A stretch of DNA of 64,000 nt from Paenimyroides ummariense (GTDB lineage: Bacteria; Bacteroidota; Bacteroidia; Flavobacteriales; Flavobacteriaceae), in assembly GCF_900115115.1 (NCBI RefSeq), contig NZ_FOVI01000013.1, positions 19,165-83,164 of the forward strand, written 5' to 3'. A model generated the notes under the pieces. The model made no database searches, was not told the origin of the DNA, and was given only the letters and a program-made list of their open reading frames with translations. The position numbers and the translations under genes are program-made. Positions 52,321 to 62,333 of this stretch are shown piece by piece. The stretch's first letter is position 1, and the number at the start of each line of letters is the position of its first letter.

Positions 52321-55317
52321 ATGAAAAAATTTACTTTTGCAGCACTTGCTGTACCCCTAATGTGGGTGTTGCTATTATTACTTTTTTTTAGCAGCAACAA
52401 ACTACACGCGCAGGAAACAATGGTTTTAAGCGGCGTGGTCAAAAGTGCCGACGGTTCACCAATGGAAGGCGTAACCGTGTGGCAGAAAGATACAGATAAT
52501 GGTACCCAGACCGATTTACTGGGATTTTATTCTTTGGAAGTTTCTTCTGATTCGTTTTTGATCTTTGAATACATAGGTTTCAAAACGCAGACTATTCGTG
52601 TTACGAACAAGGTGCTTAACGTTACCTTGGTTCCAGATGATGATACTTTGGAAGAACTTGTAATTAATGCCGGTTATTACAGCGTTAAGGATAAAGAACG
52701 AACCGGAAGCATTTCAAAGATAACCTCGAAAGAAATTGGTCAACAACCAGTTGCCAACCCGCTGGCCGCAATGCAGGGACGTATGGCAGGGGTGAACATT
52801 ACGCAGAGCAGCGGTACCCCCGGCGGCGGCTTCGATATACAGATCAGGGGGCGCAACAGTTTACGCACCGAGGGTAATGCGCCCCTGTATATCGTTGACG
52901 GTGTACCTTATGCGTCACAGTCAAATGCAGATCAGGAGCTTTCTTCGGGTATTATGCCTTTGGGTAATGTAAGTCCTTTGAACAGCATGAACCCTAATGA
53001 TATTGAAAGTATCGAAGTCTTAAAAGATGCCGATGCTACCGCTATTTATGGTTCGCGTGGTTCTAACGGGGTAGTGCTGATTACTACCAAGAAAGGTAGT
53101 TCCGACCGTACTACTTTTTCATTGCAGTCAAATACTGCGGTAAGTACGGTTTCTAAATACATGGATTTAATGAACACGCAACAGTATCTGCAAATGCGTA
53201 GAGATGCCTTTGTAAATGGTGGTATTAACGAATATCCCGAAAATGCGTACGATGTAAACGGTACGTGGGATCAAAACCGATATACTGATTGGCAGCGGGA
53301 GTTCATTGGCGGAAAGGCGGTATCTCAAAATACGCAGTTTTCGGTTGGTGGAGGATCTGGGCAAACCAGCTATTTATTTAGTGCCACCCACAGAAAAGAT
53401 GGTACCGTATATCCTGGAGATTTCGGTTACAAACGTACCAACTTTATGCTGAATGTAAATCATCATTCTAAAGACCGCAGGTTCAATTTTCAGGGAAGTG
53501 TACAGAAGAATGACCAGAACAATAAGTTGATGGCAACAGATCTCACAACAGCAATTTTTCTACCTCCAAATGCACCAGCCTTATACGATGAGGCAGGAAA
53601 CATCAATTGGGAAAACAACACCTTTGAAAACCCGTTGGCAAAATTAAACTCTAAATACCTTTCAGAAACATCCGATTTAATCGCTCAATTAAACCTGTCC
53701 TACGAAGTTGCAAAGAATGTTAGGTTCAGTCTGCTTGGTGGTTCTACCAGAACACAGGGTAAGGAAATACGTACAATGCCTTCTACCATCATGAACCCGT
53801 CCTTGCAGTACACCAGTGCTAATTCTTCTGTAAATATGGTGAATCTTAACAAGGAGAGCTGGATTGTAGAACCCAAGATAAATTATTCTTACAGTGGAGA
53901 TAGGGGCAATTTGGAAGTGCTGTTGGGTAGTACCTTTGAAGAACGCTCACAGGACGTTTTGGGATTAAGCGGAAGCAATTTCCTATCTAACGATTTCATC
54001 ATGAACATTCAGAGCGCAGCGACACAGCGAGTTACTAAAGATGCACAGACACTTTACAGATACCATGCTTTATTTGCCCGCCTGAATTATACGCATAAAG
54101 AAAAATATATTGTGAACGCTACTGCGCGTAGGGATGGTTCCAGCAGATTTGGTTCCAACAAAAAGTGGGGCAACTTTGGTGCCTTGGGTGCTGCTTGGCT
54201 CTTCAGTCGTGAAAAGGCACTGGAAGAAAACTCATGGTTAAGTTTTGGAAAACTGCGTGCTAGCTACGGTATTGCGGGTAACGATTTAATTGGAGACTAT
54301 CAGTATTTAAATACATTAGGGTTGGGCTTATACACATATGATGGTATGGTAACTTTGGAACCTTTGCGATTGTACAATCCCGATTTCAGTTGGGAAACCA
54401 ATAAGAAACTGGAAGCAGCACTGGAATTGGAGTTTTTTAACGGTAAGCTGGCGGCTTCGGCTGCTTGGTACCGCAACCGATCATCTAATCAGCTGGTGGG
54501 TATCCCGTTGCCGGGAACGACTGGTTTTCCGAGTGTACAGGCAAACTTGGGAGCAACGGTAGAAAACAGGGGCTGGGAATTTACCTTTCGCAGCATGAAC
54601 CTGCAAAAAGAAAAGTGGTCTTGGAACACCAGCTTTAATCTTACCATACCAAGAAATGAACTGATTGCTTTTCCAAACCTTGAGGAATCAACCTATGCTA
54701 ACCAGTATGAAATTGGTAAACCGGTTACCATCCGTAAAATGTACCGTTACAAGGGGATTAACCCGGAAACTGGTCTCTTTGAATTTGAAGATACCAACAA
54801 CGATGGTAAAATTGATTTGAACGACCGTAGCGTAGCAGTGGATGTTGGTGTACGGTTGTATGGCGGTATCCAAAATACGCTGCAATATAAAAACTGGAGT
54901 TTAGACTTCTTGTGGCAGTTTGTAAAACAGAAGGCTTTTTCGCCTGATTACCGAAGTAATTTGTTAGGAGAAATGGAAAACAAGAATGTGCGTGCAGGCA
55001 GTTATTTTGGTTCAGGTAATGGGATATCTTTGTACCAGCAGCCTTCATTAGTATCAAATAACGAAGCGTATCGTGCATATCAGAATTTTGCCAACAGCGA
55101 TCAGGTAGTTACAGACGGATCATATATTCGCTTGAAATCTTTACAGCTGCAATACGCGTGGAAGATTCCGCAATTGGCTGGTATTTCCTTTACCACATTT
55201 TTACAGGGACAGAACCTGGTAACTTTTACAAAGTTCTGGGGCAGCGATCCGGAAACCGCTCTTGGGTTTCTTCCGGCACTCAGAACCATATCCTTTGGTG
55301 CTACAGTTAACTTTTAA
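52321..55317 (+). CDS. SusC/RagA-family TonB-linked outer-membrane protein
   Basis: 998 residues. A signal peptide (FFSSNKLHAQ) is followed by a carboxypeptidase-regulatory-like domain (VLSGVVKSADGSPMEGVTVW) and the plug domain with IRGRNSLRTEGNAPLYIVDG and ESIEVLKDADATAIYGSRGS, both SusC signatures. A 22-strand barrel follows, ending LRTISFGATVNF with the terminal phenylalanine. It imports oligosaccharides or peptides with TonB energy and the lid protein SusD. The susD gene follows 10 nt later and a secreted peptidase next, which suggests a peptide-type substrate. Confidence 0.95.
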   Translation: MKKFTFAALAVPLMWVLLLLLFFSSNKLHAQETMVLSGVVKSADGSPMEGVTVWQKDTDNGTQTDLLGFYSLEVSSDSFLIFEYIGFKTQTIRVTNKVLNVTLVPDDDTLEELVINAGYYSVKDKERTGSISKITSKEIGQQPVANPLAAMQGRMAGVNITQSSGTPGGGFDIQIRGRNSLRTEGNAPLYIVDGVPYASQSNADQELSSGIMPLGNVSPLNSMNPNDIESIEVLKDADATAIYGSRGSNGVVLITTKKGSSDRTTFSLQSNTAVSTVSKYMDLMNTQQYLQMRRDAFVNGGINEYPENAYDVNGTWDQNRYTDWQREFIGGKAVSQNTQFSVGGGSGQTSYLFSATHRKDGTVYPGDFGYKRTNFMLNVNHHSKDRRFNFQGSVQKNDQNNKLMATDLTTAIFLPPNAPALYDEAGNINWENNTFENPLAKLNSKYLSETSDLIAQLNLSYEVAKNVRFSLLGGSTRTQGKEIRTMPSTIMNPSLQYTSANSSVNMVNLNKESWIVEPKINYSYSGDRGNLEVLLGSTFEERSQDVLGLSGSNFLSNDFIMNIQSAATQRVTKDAQTLYRYHALFARLNYTHKEKYIVNATARRDGSSRFGSNKKWGNFGALGAAWLFSREKALEENSWLSFGKLRASYGIAGNDLIGDYQYLNTLGLGLYTYDGMVTLEPLRLYNPDFSWETNKKLEAALELEFFNGKLAASAAWYRNRSSNQLVGIPLPGTTGFPSVQANLGATVENRGWEFTFRSMNLQKEKWSWNTSFNLTIPRNELIAFPNLEESTYANQYEIGKPVTIRKMYRYKGINPETGLFEFEDTNNDGKIDLNDRSVAVDVGVRLYGGIQNTLQYKNWSLDFLWQFVKQKAFSPDYRSNLLGEMENKNVRAGSYFGSGNGISLYQQPSLVSNNEAYRAYQNFANSDQVVTDGSYIRLKSLQLQYAWKIPQLAGISFTTFLQGQNLVTFTKFWGSDPETALGFLPALRTISFGATVNF

Positions 55318-55327
55318 TTATTGGATC

Positions 55328-56695
55328 ATGAAAAAAATAATGATATATACGGTATCATTCTGGATTTTGCTGCTTGCTACAGGCTGCAACGACTTTCTGG
55401 AAGTAGAGGTACCAAAAGACATGGTTGACCAAACGAAAACCTTTAACGACGACCGTACTGCCGAAGCGGCGCTGCACCATGCGTATGTTTTACTGACGGA
55501 GAACGGCTTTTTATCTGGAAATGCAGGTGCGGCACCTGTATTATTGGGGTGTTACACCGATGAACTGGAAGTAACTTCGCCTGCTTTTCCCGACTACATG
55601 AATTTTTACAACGGTGCCGTACTTGCTAATAATTCAAGCGTGAGCGCATTGTGGAACCAGACGTATGCACAGATTTATACGGTAAACAATATTTTGGAAG
55701 GGTTGAAGAATTCTACAGGAATTACAGAAGCTGTCCAAATACAATTACAAGGCGAGGCATTGGCGATTAGAGGGATATTGCATTTTTATCTGGCTCAGAC
55801 TTTTGGAGAAGTGCCCTATGTTACTTCAGTTGATTACAAGGTAAACCAGAAGATAGGTAAGCTGTCTGTCAATGCGGTAATGGAACGTGCCCTTGCAGAT
55901 TTAAAGGATGCGGAAGAAATATTGCTGTCTTCTTACCCAACAGCAGAACGAATACGAATCAGCAAATCGGTAGTACATGGTTTTATGGCACGCATGTACC
56001 TTTACATGGAAAACTGGCCGATGGCACGGCAGTATGCGGAGGTGCTTATAAACAATACGGAATATACACTTTCTCCTGTAAACGGACTTTTCTTGAAAGA
56101 AAGTAAAAGCGCTATTTGGCAATTGAAGCCTACCATTAACGGAATGAATACCTATGAGGCACTTACGTATACCTTTTTTGCAGTGCCTGCGCCCAACATC
56201 AAATTAAGCACTTCGCTTTTAGGAATATTTGAAACTGGGGATCTGCGTAAAACAAATTGGATAAAGTTTATTGGCTTAGAAGGTCAGAATGCACATAATT
56301 TTAAATACACTAAAATGGGCTTCAGCACTCCTGTGGCGGAATATTCGGTAGTTCTGCGGATTGAAGAAATGTACTTAATAGCCGCTGAAGCAGCAGCACG
56401 TTTGCAGGATTGGGACGCGTGCAACGGCTATTTGAACCAGATAAGGAGCCGTGCAGGATTGGACGATGTGGATGTTCAGTCTGTAGATCAGGCAGTGAAT
56501 ACCATTCTTCAGGAAAGACGCGTAGAGTTATTCTGCGAATTTGGTCACCGTTTTTATGATTTAAAACGTACAGACCGCTTGATGGATTTACAGGCTGTTA
56601 AACCCAATTGGAAACCACATTTAAGCGTATTGCCGTTGCCTGAAAACGAATTATTGTTAAACCCAAACCTGCTGCCACAGAACACAGGTTATTAA
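55328..56695 (+). CDS. SusD/RagB-family nutrient-binding lipoprotein
   Basis: The ATG at 55328 gives 455 residues. The lipoprotein signal is MKKIMIYTVSFWILLLATGC. The SusD start NDFLEVEVPKDMVDQTKTFN and TPR-like helices (LWNQTYAQIYTVNNILEGLK; ALAIRGILHFYLAQTFGEVP) are followed by the C-terminal LNQIRSRAGLDDV and LQERRVELFCEFGHRFYDLK, ending NPNLLPQNTGY. It sits on the outside of the SusC barrel as a lid. The 10-nt spacing from susC is the usual operon layout. Confidence 0.95.
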   Translation: MKKIMIYTVSFWILLLATGCNDFLEVEVPKDMVDQTKTFNDDRTAEAALHHAYVLLTENGFLSGNAGAAPVLLGCYTDELEVTSPAFPDYMNFYNGAVLANNSSVSALWNQTYAQIYTVNNILEGLKNSTGITEAVQIQLQGEALAIRGILHFYLAQTFGEVPYVTSVDYKVNQKIGKLSVNAVMERALADLKDAEEILLSSYPTAERIRISKSVVHGFMARMYLYMENWPMARQYAEVLINNTEYTLSPVNGLFLKESKSAIWQLKPTINGMNTYEALTYTFFAVPAPNIKLSTSLLGIFETGDLRKTNWIKFIGLEGQNAHNFKYTKMGFSTPVAEYSVVLRIEEMYLIAAEAAARLQDWDACNGYLNQIRSRAGLDDVDVQSVDQAVNTILQERRVELFCEFGHRFYDLKRTDRLMDLQAVKPNWKPHLSVLPLPENELLLNPNLLPQNTGY

Positions 56696-56705
56696 AAAAA
56701 GATCT

Positions 56706-59237
56706 ATGAAAATCTCAATATATTATTTAATTTGTTTGTTTGTTATGACATTCTGCCCTTCGTTTGGGCAGAATGTTGATAATAAACCGGAAACATTAAG
56801 ACCTGCGTATATCACAGAATCGGGGAAGATAGCTGTTTACTTTAGTGATACTGAAAACAACAGTACTTGTATCATACATCTAATAGATACTGGTGAAAAA
56901 ATCGTTTTGAAAAATGTGGATAACCGCATGCTCGTTACAGATTATAAAGCTGTTTTTTACAGTTATGTAAAAAAACAAATGTACGTTGTCGATTTAATTT
57001 CTAAGAAAACGGATACTGTTGCTGATGTTGAGGCAATAGAAGTTTTAGAAGCTGTAAATAAAATAATATACCACACCAAAGCTGATAAAATGTTGACAAT
57101 TTTGAATGTAAAATCAGGTACTTCAGAAAAATTTTTAGATGTAGACTTTTACAATGTTGATAGAGAGTTCAATAAATTAGTTTTTTCTAACGACGAAGCT
57201 GAACTGTTTTTAATGGACTTGAAAAAAGAAAAAACAGTGAAGTATGATGCCGGTGCGCTTACAGATTTAAGTTTAAGGAATGCTAAATGGGATACAAAAG
57301 GTCAAAAGGTATATCTCTTTGCATTAGATGATGATAATGTACATTTGTATGAAATCTCTACAAAACTTAATAAGGTAGGTCAGTACCCGGTTAATAATGA
57401 ACGTGAAAGCTTAGAGATTGATACCTATTTTACTTCAGTAATGGTTCTGCCCAACGATAAGATGGTAATTGGTGTAAAATCAGTGGAAAAGGTCCAACCT
57501 GGTGGAGCGGATGTAGAGATATGGAATGGTAACATAAATGGTTTTCCCGCAGCGGTAAACTTTTACAAAGAGCACCGAAACCAATTGGCGATTATAGATA
57601 TTAAAACGGGACTACTTACTTCACTTATGGAGAAGGGAAAAATAATGGGATACCACATTGATCATATTGGAAATATCTATCGATATGAAATCTTTGAAAA
57701 TGACGATACATCCTTACTAAACCCTCCGATTAATTTATATAAGTACGATTTCGATAAGAACAGTTTTAGCTATCTCAGTAAGTTTAGTTCCGTCCTTTCA
57801 AATCTGCTTAAATATAAGACTTTTCCGAATCTGGTTTATTATAAAGATAATCATTGGAATTATTTTGATTTAAACTCTGGAAAAGGAGAAAGTATTAGTG
57901 TAAACTCTGACGGTAAATTTTACAGTGACGAGCATGAATATTATAACATTACAGGAACGGAATCTTTAAATGGACCTTTAGAATGGAAAGGTAGAGGCTT
58001 TTACTTGAATGATCAGAAGGATATATGGTACTACGACTGGAAATCAAAAAAGATAATCCGTAAAACAAACAGTAAAAAGCAAGAGAAAAACTATCGTCTT
58101 TGTAATTGCAATTATGATCTTAATCACTCAGTTATAACTCCTTTCGAACTTGTTACCAAACCGAATAATGATCTGATTATAACTTGGAATGCAGGTCTTC
58201 ATGAATTTGAAGGAATAGACCTACTGAAAGAAGATGGCACTATTACGCCCTTGGTTTGGGACAAGGCACATTATTCACAAATTAAAAGATTTAAGGATTA
58301 TCTGATCTATGTCAAAGAGAAAGTTAATGTTGCGCCGTCTGTATACATCTATAATTTAAAGTCAAAAGAAGAAATTTTATTGCATAAAAGCAATACTTGG
58401 GATACGGATGTCACTGATGTCAAATCAGAACATTTCTATTGGTATAACGAAAACGGAAATATCCGTGGGGGTATAGTAAGGTTTCCTAAAAATTACAACG
58501 AAAAAGATTCAACAAAGTATCCTGTGGTTGTCAGTATATACGAACAGAAGTTCAAAGCGCAGAACATTTATGTTCCGCCGACCGATTTGAGTGTAACAAA
58601 TATTAATTTTAGAGAGTACACCGCTGACGATTATTTTGTAATTGAACCGGATATTTATTACGAAATAGGTGAAACAGGTCAATCAGCCTTGAAATGTATC
58701 AATGAAACTATTGACTTTCTTGCAAAAGTTTTTCCGCTGGATACGGAGCGTATGGGTATTTACGGGCACTCTTATGGTGGCTACGAGACAAATTATGTTA
58801 TTACACAGACCCCTAGGTTTAAGGCAGCAATATCTAGTGCAGGAGTTGCTGATGCTGTAAGTATGTACCTTACCTATAGTTTTGATCTATTCATACCGGA
58901 TGTATTTCGATTTGAAACACATCAGTGGCGCTTTGGAAAAAGCTTCTTTGATGATCAGGAACTCTATATTAGAAATTCACCCGTATATCATGCAAAAAAT
59001 ATATCCACACCTTTGCTTCTCATAACAGGAACAAAGGACTACGTGATAAACTGGCAGCAAAGCCTGTATATGTTCACCGCGATGAAACGGTTGGGTAAGG
59101 AGGTACAACTTTTGCTTTACAATAACGAAGATCACAGTATATCAGATCCTAAAAATCAAATTGATGTAAGTCGTAGAACAAAAGAGTGGTTTGACTTTTA
59201 TCTCAAAAGAAGGACTGAACCTGTATGGTTAAACTGA
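56706..59237 (+). CDS. Secreted prolyl-oligopeptidase-family (S9) peptidase
   Basis: 843 residues with signal peptide (MTFCPSFGQ). Residues 30-600 look like a beta-propeller (KVYLFALDDDNVHLYEIST; YYDWKSKKIIRKTNSKKQ). The alpha/beta hydrolase domain has RMGIYGHSYGGYETNYV with the nucleophile near Ser689, LLLITGTKDYVINW with Asp near 778 and NNEDHS with His near 810, so the triad is complete. S9 enzymes cleave short peptides. Its position 10 nt after susD suggests it trims peptides for the SusCD importer. A strong terminator follows. Confidence 0.88.
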   Translation: MKISIYYLICLFVMTFCPSFGQNVDNKPETLRPAYITESGKIAVYFSDTENNSTCIIHLIDTGEKIVLKNVDNRMLVTDYKAVFYSYVKKQMYVVDLISKKTDTVADVEAIEVLEAVNKIIYHTKADKMLTILNVKSGTSEKFLDVDFYNVDREFNKLVFSNDEAELFLMDLKKEKTVKYDAGALTDLSLRNAKWDTKGQKVYLFALDDDNVHLYEISTKLNKVGQYPVNNERESLEIDTYFTSVMVLPNDKMVIGVKSVEKVQPGGADVEIWNGNINGFPAAVNFYKEHRNQLAIIDIKTGLLTSLMEKGKIMGYHIDHIGNIYRYEIFENDDTSLLNPPINLYKYDFDKNSFSYLSKFSSVLSNLLKYKTFPNLVYYKDNHWNYFDLNSGKGESISVNSDGKFYSDEHEYYNITGTESLNGPLEWKGRGFYLNDQKDIWYYDWKSKKIIRKTNSKKQEKNYRLCNCNYDLNHSVITPFELVTKPNNDLIITWNAGLHEFEGIDLLKEDGTITPLVWDKAHYSQIKRFKDYLIYVKEKVNVAPSVYIYNLKSKEEILLHKSNTWDTDVTDVKSEHFYWYNENGNIRGGIVRFPKNYNEKDSTKYPVVVSIYEQKFKAQNIYVPPTDLSVTNINFREYTADDYFVIEPDIYYEIGETGQSALKCINETIDFLAKVFPLDTERMGIYGHSYGGYETNYVITQTPRFKAAISSAGVADAVSMYLTYSFDLFIPDVFRFETHQWRFGKSFFDDQELYIRNSPVYHAKNISTPLLLITGTKDYVINWQQSLYMFTAMKRLGKEVQLLLYNNEDHSISDPKNQIDVSRRTKEWFDFYLKRRTEPVWLN

Positions 59238-59245
59238 TTTTAATT

Positions 59246-59279
59246 AAAAAACGACTGTTATTTAAGGCAGTCGTTTTTT
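59246..59279 (+). terminator. Terminator of the susCD-S9 operon
   Basis: AAAAAACGACTG (59246-59257) pairs perfectly with CAGTCGTTTTTT (59268-59279). Confidence 0.9.
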
Positions 59280-59309
59280 ATATAAGATAATTGTTATTTT
59301 ATTTGGTAA

Positions 59310-60458
59310 TCAGATGGGGTTTTTGTTTAAAAATGATTGCATATCCTCGGAGATAGGATGCTGCACTTCAAATTTTCCAAATTTTGTTTTGAAATGTTCC
59401 CAACGTTTAGAAAGTTCACCAGTTCTTCTGTGTTTAGGACTTACCCAGACCCAATCAAGTATCCAAACAATGTTATGACCATATTTGCGATAGCGGAATG
59501 AACATGCTCCGGTAATTGCTCCAATTTCGTTGGTAAATAGATAACCTTGTACATTAGGATCACTATCTCCTGCCTGACTATGCCATTGCACAAAATCATA
59601 ATGGAACATTCTTTTAAAAATTCGAGCTCTTTCATACATTTCTTTGTGTTTCCACTTTAAACTGTTAGTAGTTACAAGCTCAAAGTCTGGATTATGCATA
59701 ATTTTTGTCATCCTCATGTTTGGTTTGGGATCCAAGTAGGACATTCTCTTTTTATGCTCGCGTCGATGATACATACTCGACTCAGGATCTCCCTTTACCC
59801 ATTCATAGCCGCATTCTTTGCATCGGGTTGAAAATGTCCTAGGTCTTTTTCTGAATTTTGGAGGTCTGATTTCTAGATGTATTATACAACCACTATCATT
59901 AAAGGTAGCAGATACTTTATAGCTTGAAGAAGTTTTAATACTTTTTGTTTTACTATCTTGTCTCCACCATTCTTCGTCTGTGCAAAACTCTAACGGTGAA
60001 TTCCTATGTCTGTATTTTGTAAACCAAAACACTTGCAACTCGCTGGCAGATAAAAAAATAGTATTTTTTTCGGTAAGTTTGGGTAATAGAAGGTTCACCA
60101 GATCTTCTGGGCGCGTATTGAACCCAATTTGTTCTAAAATTATAAGTAAATGTGCTAGCGATTCAATCCTAAGTGATTCGTTACCTAATACTTCAATAGA
60201 TAGCCTTGATGGCTTATAGTACGCTGTTTCAATAGCAATGTCAAAAATCTCACAAATTTTTTCTATTTTTAAAGTGTGATTGTATATTCTGGAATCCAAT
60301 GTGTCTAAAATATCTTCTATATCTGCTAGACTAGCCCAACCTTTGATTAAGACTTCATTCAGCAATGTTTTACTTTTATCTGGGCTGGTATCTCTTACGG
60401 ATTTATTTAACATTTCCCAAAGAGTTTCTAATATTTCAAAGCTTACAATTTTTTGCAT
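59310..60458 (-). CDS. Acetyltransferase resembling ESCO (zinc finger plus GNAT)
   Basis: 382 residues. The first 200 are helical and unrecognised. Then comes a zinc finger, RCKECGYEWVKGDPESSMYH with C213, C216, H231 and H235, in the C2H2 spacing of eukaryotic ESCO1/Eco1 proteins. After it EIGAITGACSFRYRK and WVWVSPKHRRTGELSKRWEH (336-355) match the acetyl-CoA-binding part of ESCO-type GNAT enzymes. It ends FEVQHPISEDMQSFLNKN. The target is unknown. It lies 47 nt after the RES-domain gene on the same strand, so the two probably form an operon. Confidence 0.65.
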   Translation of the reverse strand: MQKIVSFEILETLWEMLNKSVRDTSPDKSKTLLNEVLIKGWASLADIEDILDTLDSRIYNHTLKIEKICEIFDIAIETAYYKPSRLSIEVLGNESLRIESLAHLLIILEQIGFNTRPEDLVNLLLPKLTEKNTIFLSASELQVFWFTKYRHRNSPLEFCTDEEWWRQDSKTKSIKTSSSYKVSATFNDSGCIIHLEIRPPKFRKRPRTFSTRCKECGYEWVKGDPESSMYHRREHKKRMSYLDPKPNMRMTKIMHNPDFELVTTNSLKWKHKEMYERARIFKRMFHYDFVQWHSQAGDSDPNVQGYLFTNEIGAITGACSFRYRKYGHNIVWILDWVWVSPKHRRTGELSKRWEHFKTKFGKFEVQHPISEDMQSFLNKNPI

Positions 60459-60505
60459 CTATATAATTTATTTACTAATTAATTTAAATACTAAATCTTT
60501 TTGAT

Positions 60506-61708
60506 CTAGTATTTATGCTTTTTCTTATTAATTTTCGTTGTGTTTAAAGATCCATTATCCATGTTAAGAACTTTTAAGCTCTCTTCATTATCAAAAAAAA
60601 GTACACATGCTTTCTTACCATTACGTGAAGACGGATATATTATTCCGTCAATTCTATTATGTTTTGAAAGCTTATCTGAAAAAGGAAATCTTAAATATTC
60701 TGTAATGATTTGCGTTGGTACATAATCTATGTGTATCCTCCCATCTCTATTTATAGGTGCAGTCAGATCTTTTATAAAATTCTTTATGAAAATTAGCCTA
60801 AAGCGATCTTGATGCTTTTTGGCATCGAAAGGACTGGGAGGTAATGGCATCATGGATAAATCAACAACGTTCAGTTCTCTAATAGTACTAAAAGCAACTG
60901 TTGTAAAGTATTGGATCTCCTTATTACCCACATCAAGAGTTTCTCTTAAAGCTGTTTCTATATCGAAAGCTCCATAAAACATAGAGATCCCGGATGGACT
61001 CATCCTGTTTGGTTGTATGGCAAATTGTTGTGGCGGAGAGGTCATTCCCTTTGGATTTGATACAGAACTATCTCCTCTGCTATGTTGTCGGCACCGATAA
61101 AATTTTGTGCCGACATTAAGTTTCTTAATAAGTTTGAATTTTTTAATACTACTACCGATTTCAGCAAGCATTTCGTCAGATTGAATAGGGTAGTTATCTG
61201 AATTTAAATCTTTTACCAGTCCGAAAAAGTATCTAGATCTATGTTTTACTATTTCCTTAAAGTATTTCCAATTGTATAATAAAATATCCGAAGGACTGTC
61301 GTAAAACTGCATTTCGTCCGACCAAGGCTTCGTTAAATCAAGTGATTGAAAAACATCATTGGATAGTTTTAAATCTTCAATATCTAGATCAAAATGTTCT
61401 TGTAAAATTTCCTCTGCATTGTATACGTTTCCTAAATACCCACCTTCACTCGTTTCGTATCTCATAAAATTAGCCGGATCAGTATACGAACGCAGTACAG
61501 CCTCCATTATAAACTCCATTAAATCCTCTAACGATACAACAGATGTTGATTTTTCACAATAATCACAATATCCGCTAGTGGAAGTTCTTCGGATAAAGTT
61601 TTTTATTGCCGGTTCGTTTATGTGGTTTCTACAAACATTAGTTTCTGGAACGGTACACAAACCAAGTTCCTGAAGCCTCATTGCTTCATCCATTGCTCTA
61701 CTCATCAA
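60506..61708 (-). CDS. RES-domain protein with N-terminal zinc/helical (HEPN/RES) domain
   Basis: 400 residues. The N-terminus has a zinc-ribbon-like set (NVCRNHINEP, SGYCDYCEKS; C26, H29, C48, C51), followed by a helical region as in HEPN/RES-NTD proteins. The C-terminal RES domain has TKFYRCRQHSRGDSSVSNP, IQPNRMSPSGISMFYGAFD and ETALRE, with the Arg-x-x-x-Tyr/Glu residues of NAD-degrading RES toxins (known in type II RES-Xre pairs). No Xre antitoxin gene is adjacent; the partner is the ESCO-like acetyltransferase downstream. Confidence 0.72.
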   Translation of the reverse strand: MMSRAMDEAMRLQELGLCTVPETNVCRNHINEPAIKNFIRRTSTSGYCDYCEKSTSVVSLEDLMEFIMEAVLRSYTDPANFMRYETSEGGYLGNVYNAEEILQEHFDLDIEDLKLSNDVFQSLDLTKPWSDEMQFYDSPSDILLYNWKYFKEIVKHRSRYFFGLVKDLNSDNYPIQSDEMLAEIGSSIKKFKLIKKLNVGTKFYRCRQHSRGDSSVSNPKGMTSPPQQFAIQPNRMSPSGISMFYGAFDIETALRETLDVGNKEIQYFTTVAFSTIRELNVVDLSMMPLPPSPFDAKKHQDRFRLIFIKNFIKDLTAPINRDGRIHIDYVPTQIITEYLRFPFSDKLSKHNRIDGIIYPSSRNGKKACVLFFDNEESLKVLNMDNGSLNTTKINKKKHKY

Positions 61709-61845
61709 CTTTTAATTTTCTAAAATTTCCTTTTTTATTTGTATAATACTGTCTTATAATATTAAAGTGACGAGTATTTGAGATTAAATATAGTTAATTT
61801 ATAATAATACATTATTAATGTAAATGGCTAAAAATGATTCCTAAA

Positions 61846-61873
61846 TAAAAAAGGCTGCCTTTTCAAGCAGCCA
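61846..61873 (-). terminator. Terminator of the MauE/DUF6520 unit
   Basis: On the minus strand GGCTGC (61872-61867) pairs with GCAGCC (61858-61853) around TTGAAAAG, followed by TTTTTT. It lies directly after the stop at 61882. Confidence 0.8.
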
Positions 61874-61881
61874 CTGACTAA

Positions 61882-62166
61882 TTAATCCAAGAAAAGTTGG
61901 GAGGTACATTGCAAACCGTTTACGGTAGGAATACGGTAGTACGTCTTTCCTGCGATAGTACATACAGGGCCTCCTTCAGTATTACAAGGAACCCATTCCG
62001 CTACACATCTATTACCAACAGGATTAGATGCTACGTAATGATATCCAAACATTGCAGCTTCATCAGCTTTTTGATTTTGTTTTGCAGCATTTGTTGCAAA
62101 TGCTGCTGCTGCGCCTAATACCACTACTGCAAATGGCATTATGGCTCTTTTGAAATTTGTTTTCAT
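61882..62166 (-). CDS. DUF6520-family small secreted protein
   Basis: 94 residues. MKTNFKRAIMPFAVVVLGAA then AAFATNAAKQ is a signal peptide of the DUF6520 type. The mature part has four cysteines: GNRCVAEWVPCNTEGGPVC and GLQC. Genes of this family are small, secreted and often found beside MauE/DoxX-like membrane proteins in Flavobacteriia, as here. The function is unknown; the cysteines could take part in redox or disulfide exchange with the MauE protein. Confidence 0.75.
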   Translation of the reverse strand: MKTNFKRAIMPFAVVVLGAAAAFATNAAKQNQKADEAAMFGYHYVASNPVGNRCVAEWVPCNTEGGPVCTIAGKTYYRIPTVNGLQCTSQLFLD

Positions 62167-62333
62167 AATAATTAAATTTAATAGTTTTTCGGTTTACTCT
62201 TTTCTACAGGTTTTCAACCGTTGATCCCTGCTATTGGCCAATAGATTTATTATTGAGGAAGGGACACTGTACGGAAACAATTTGCCCCTGCATGAAACCG
62301 AATTTATCAGCTCCCTTACCTCATTTTAATTTT

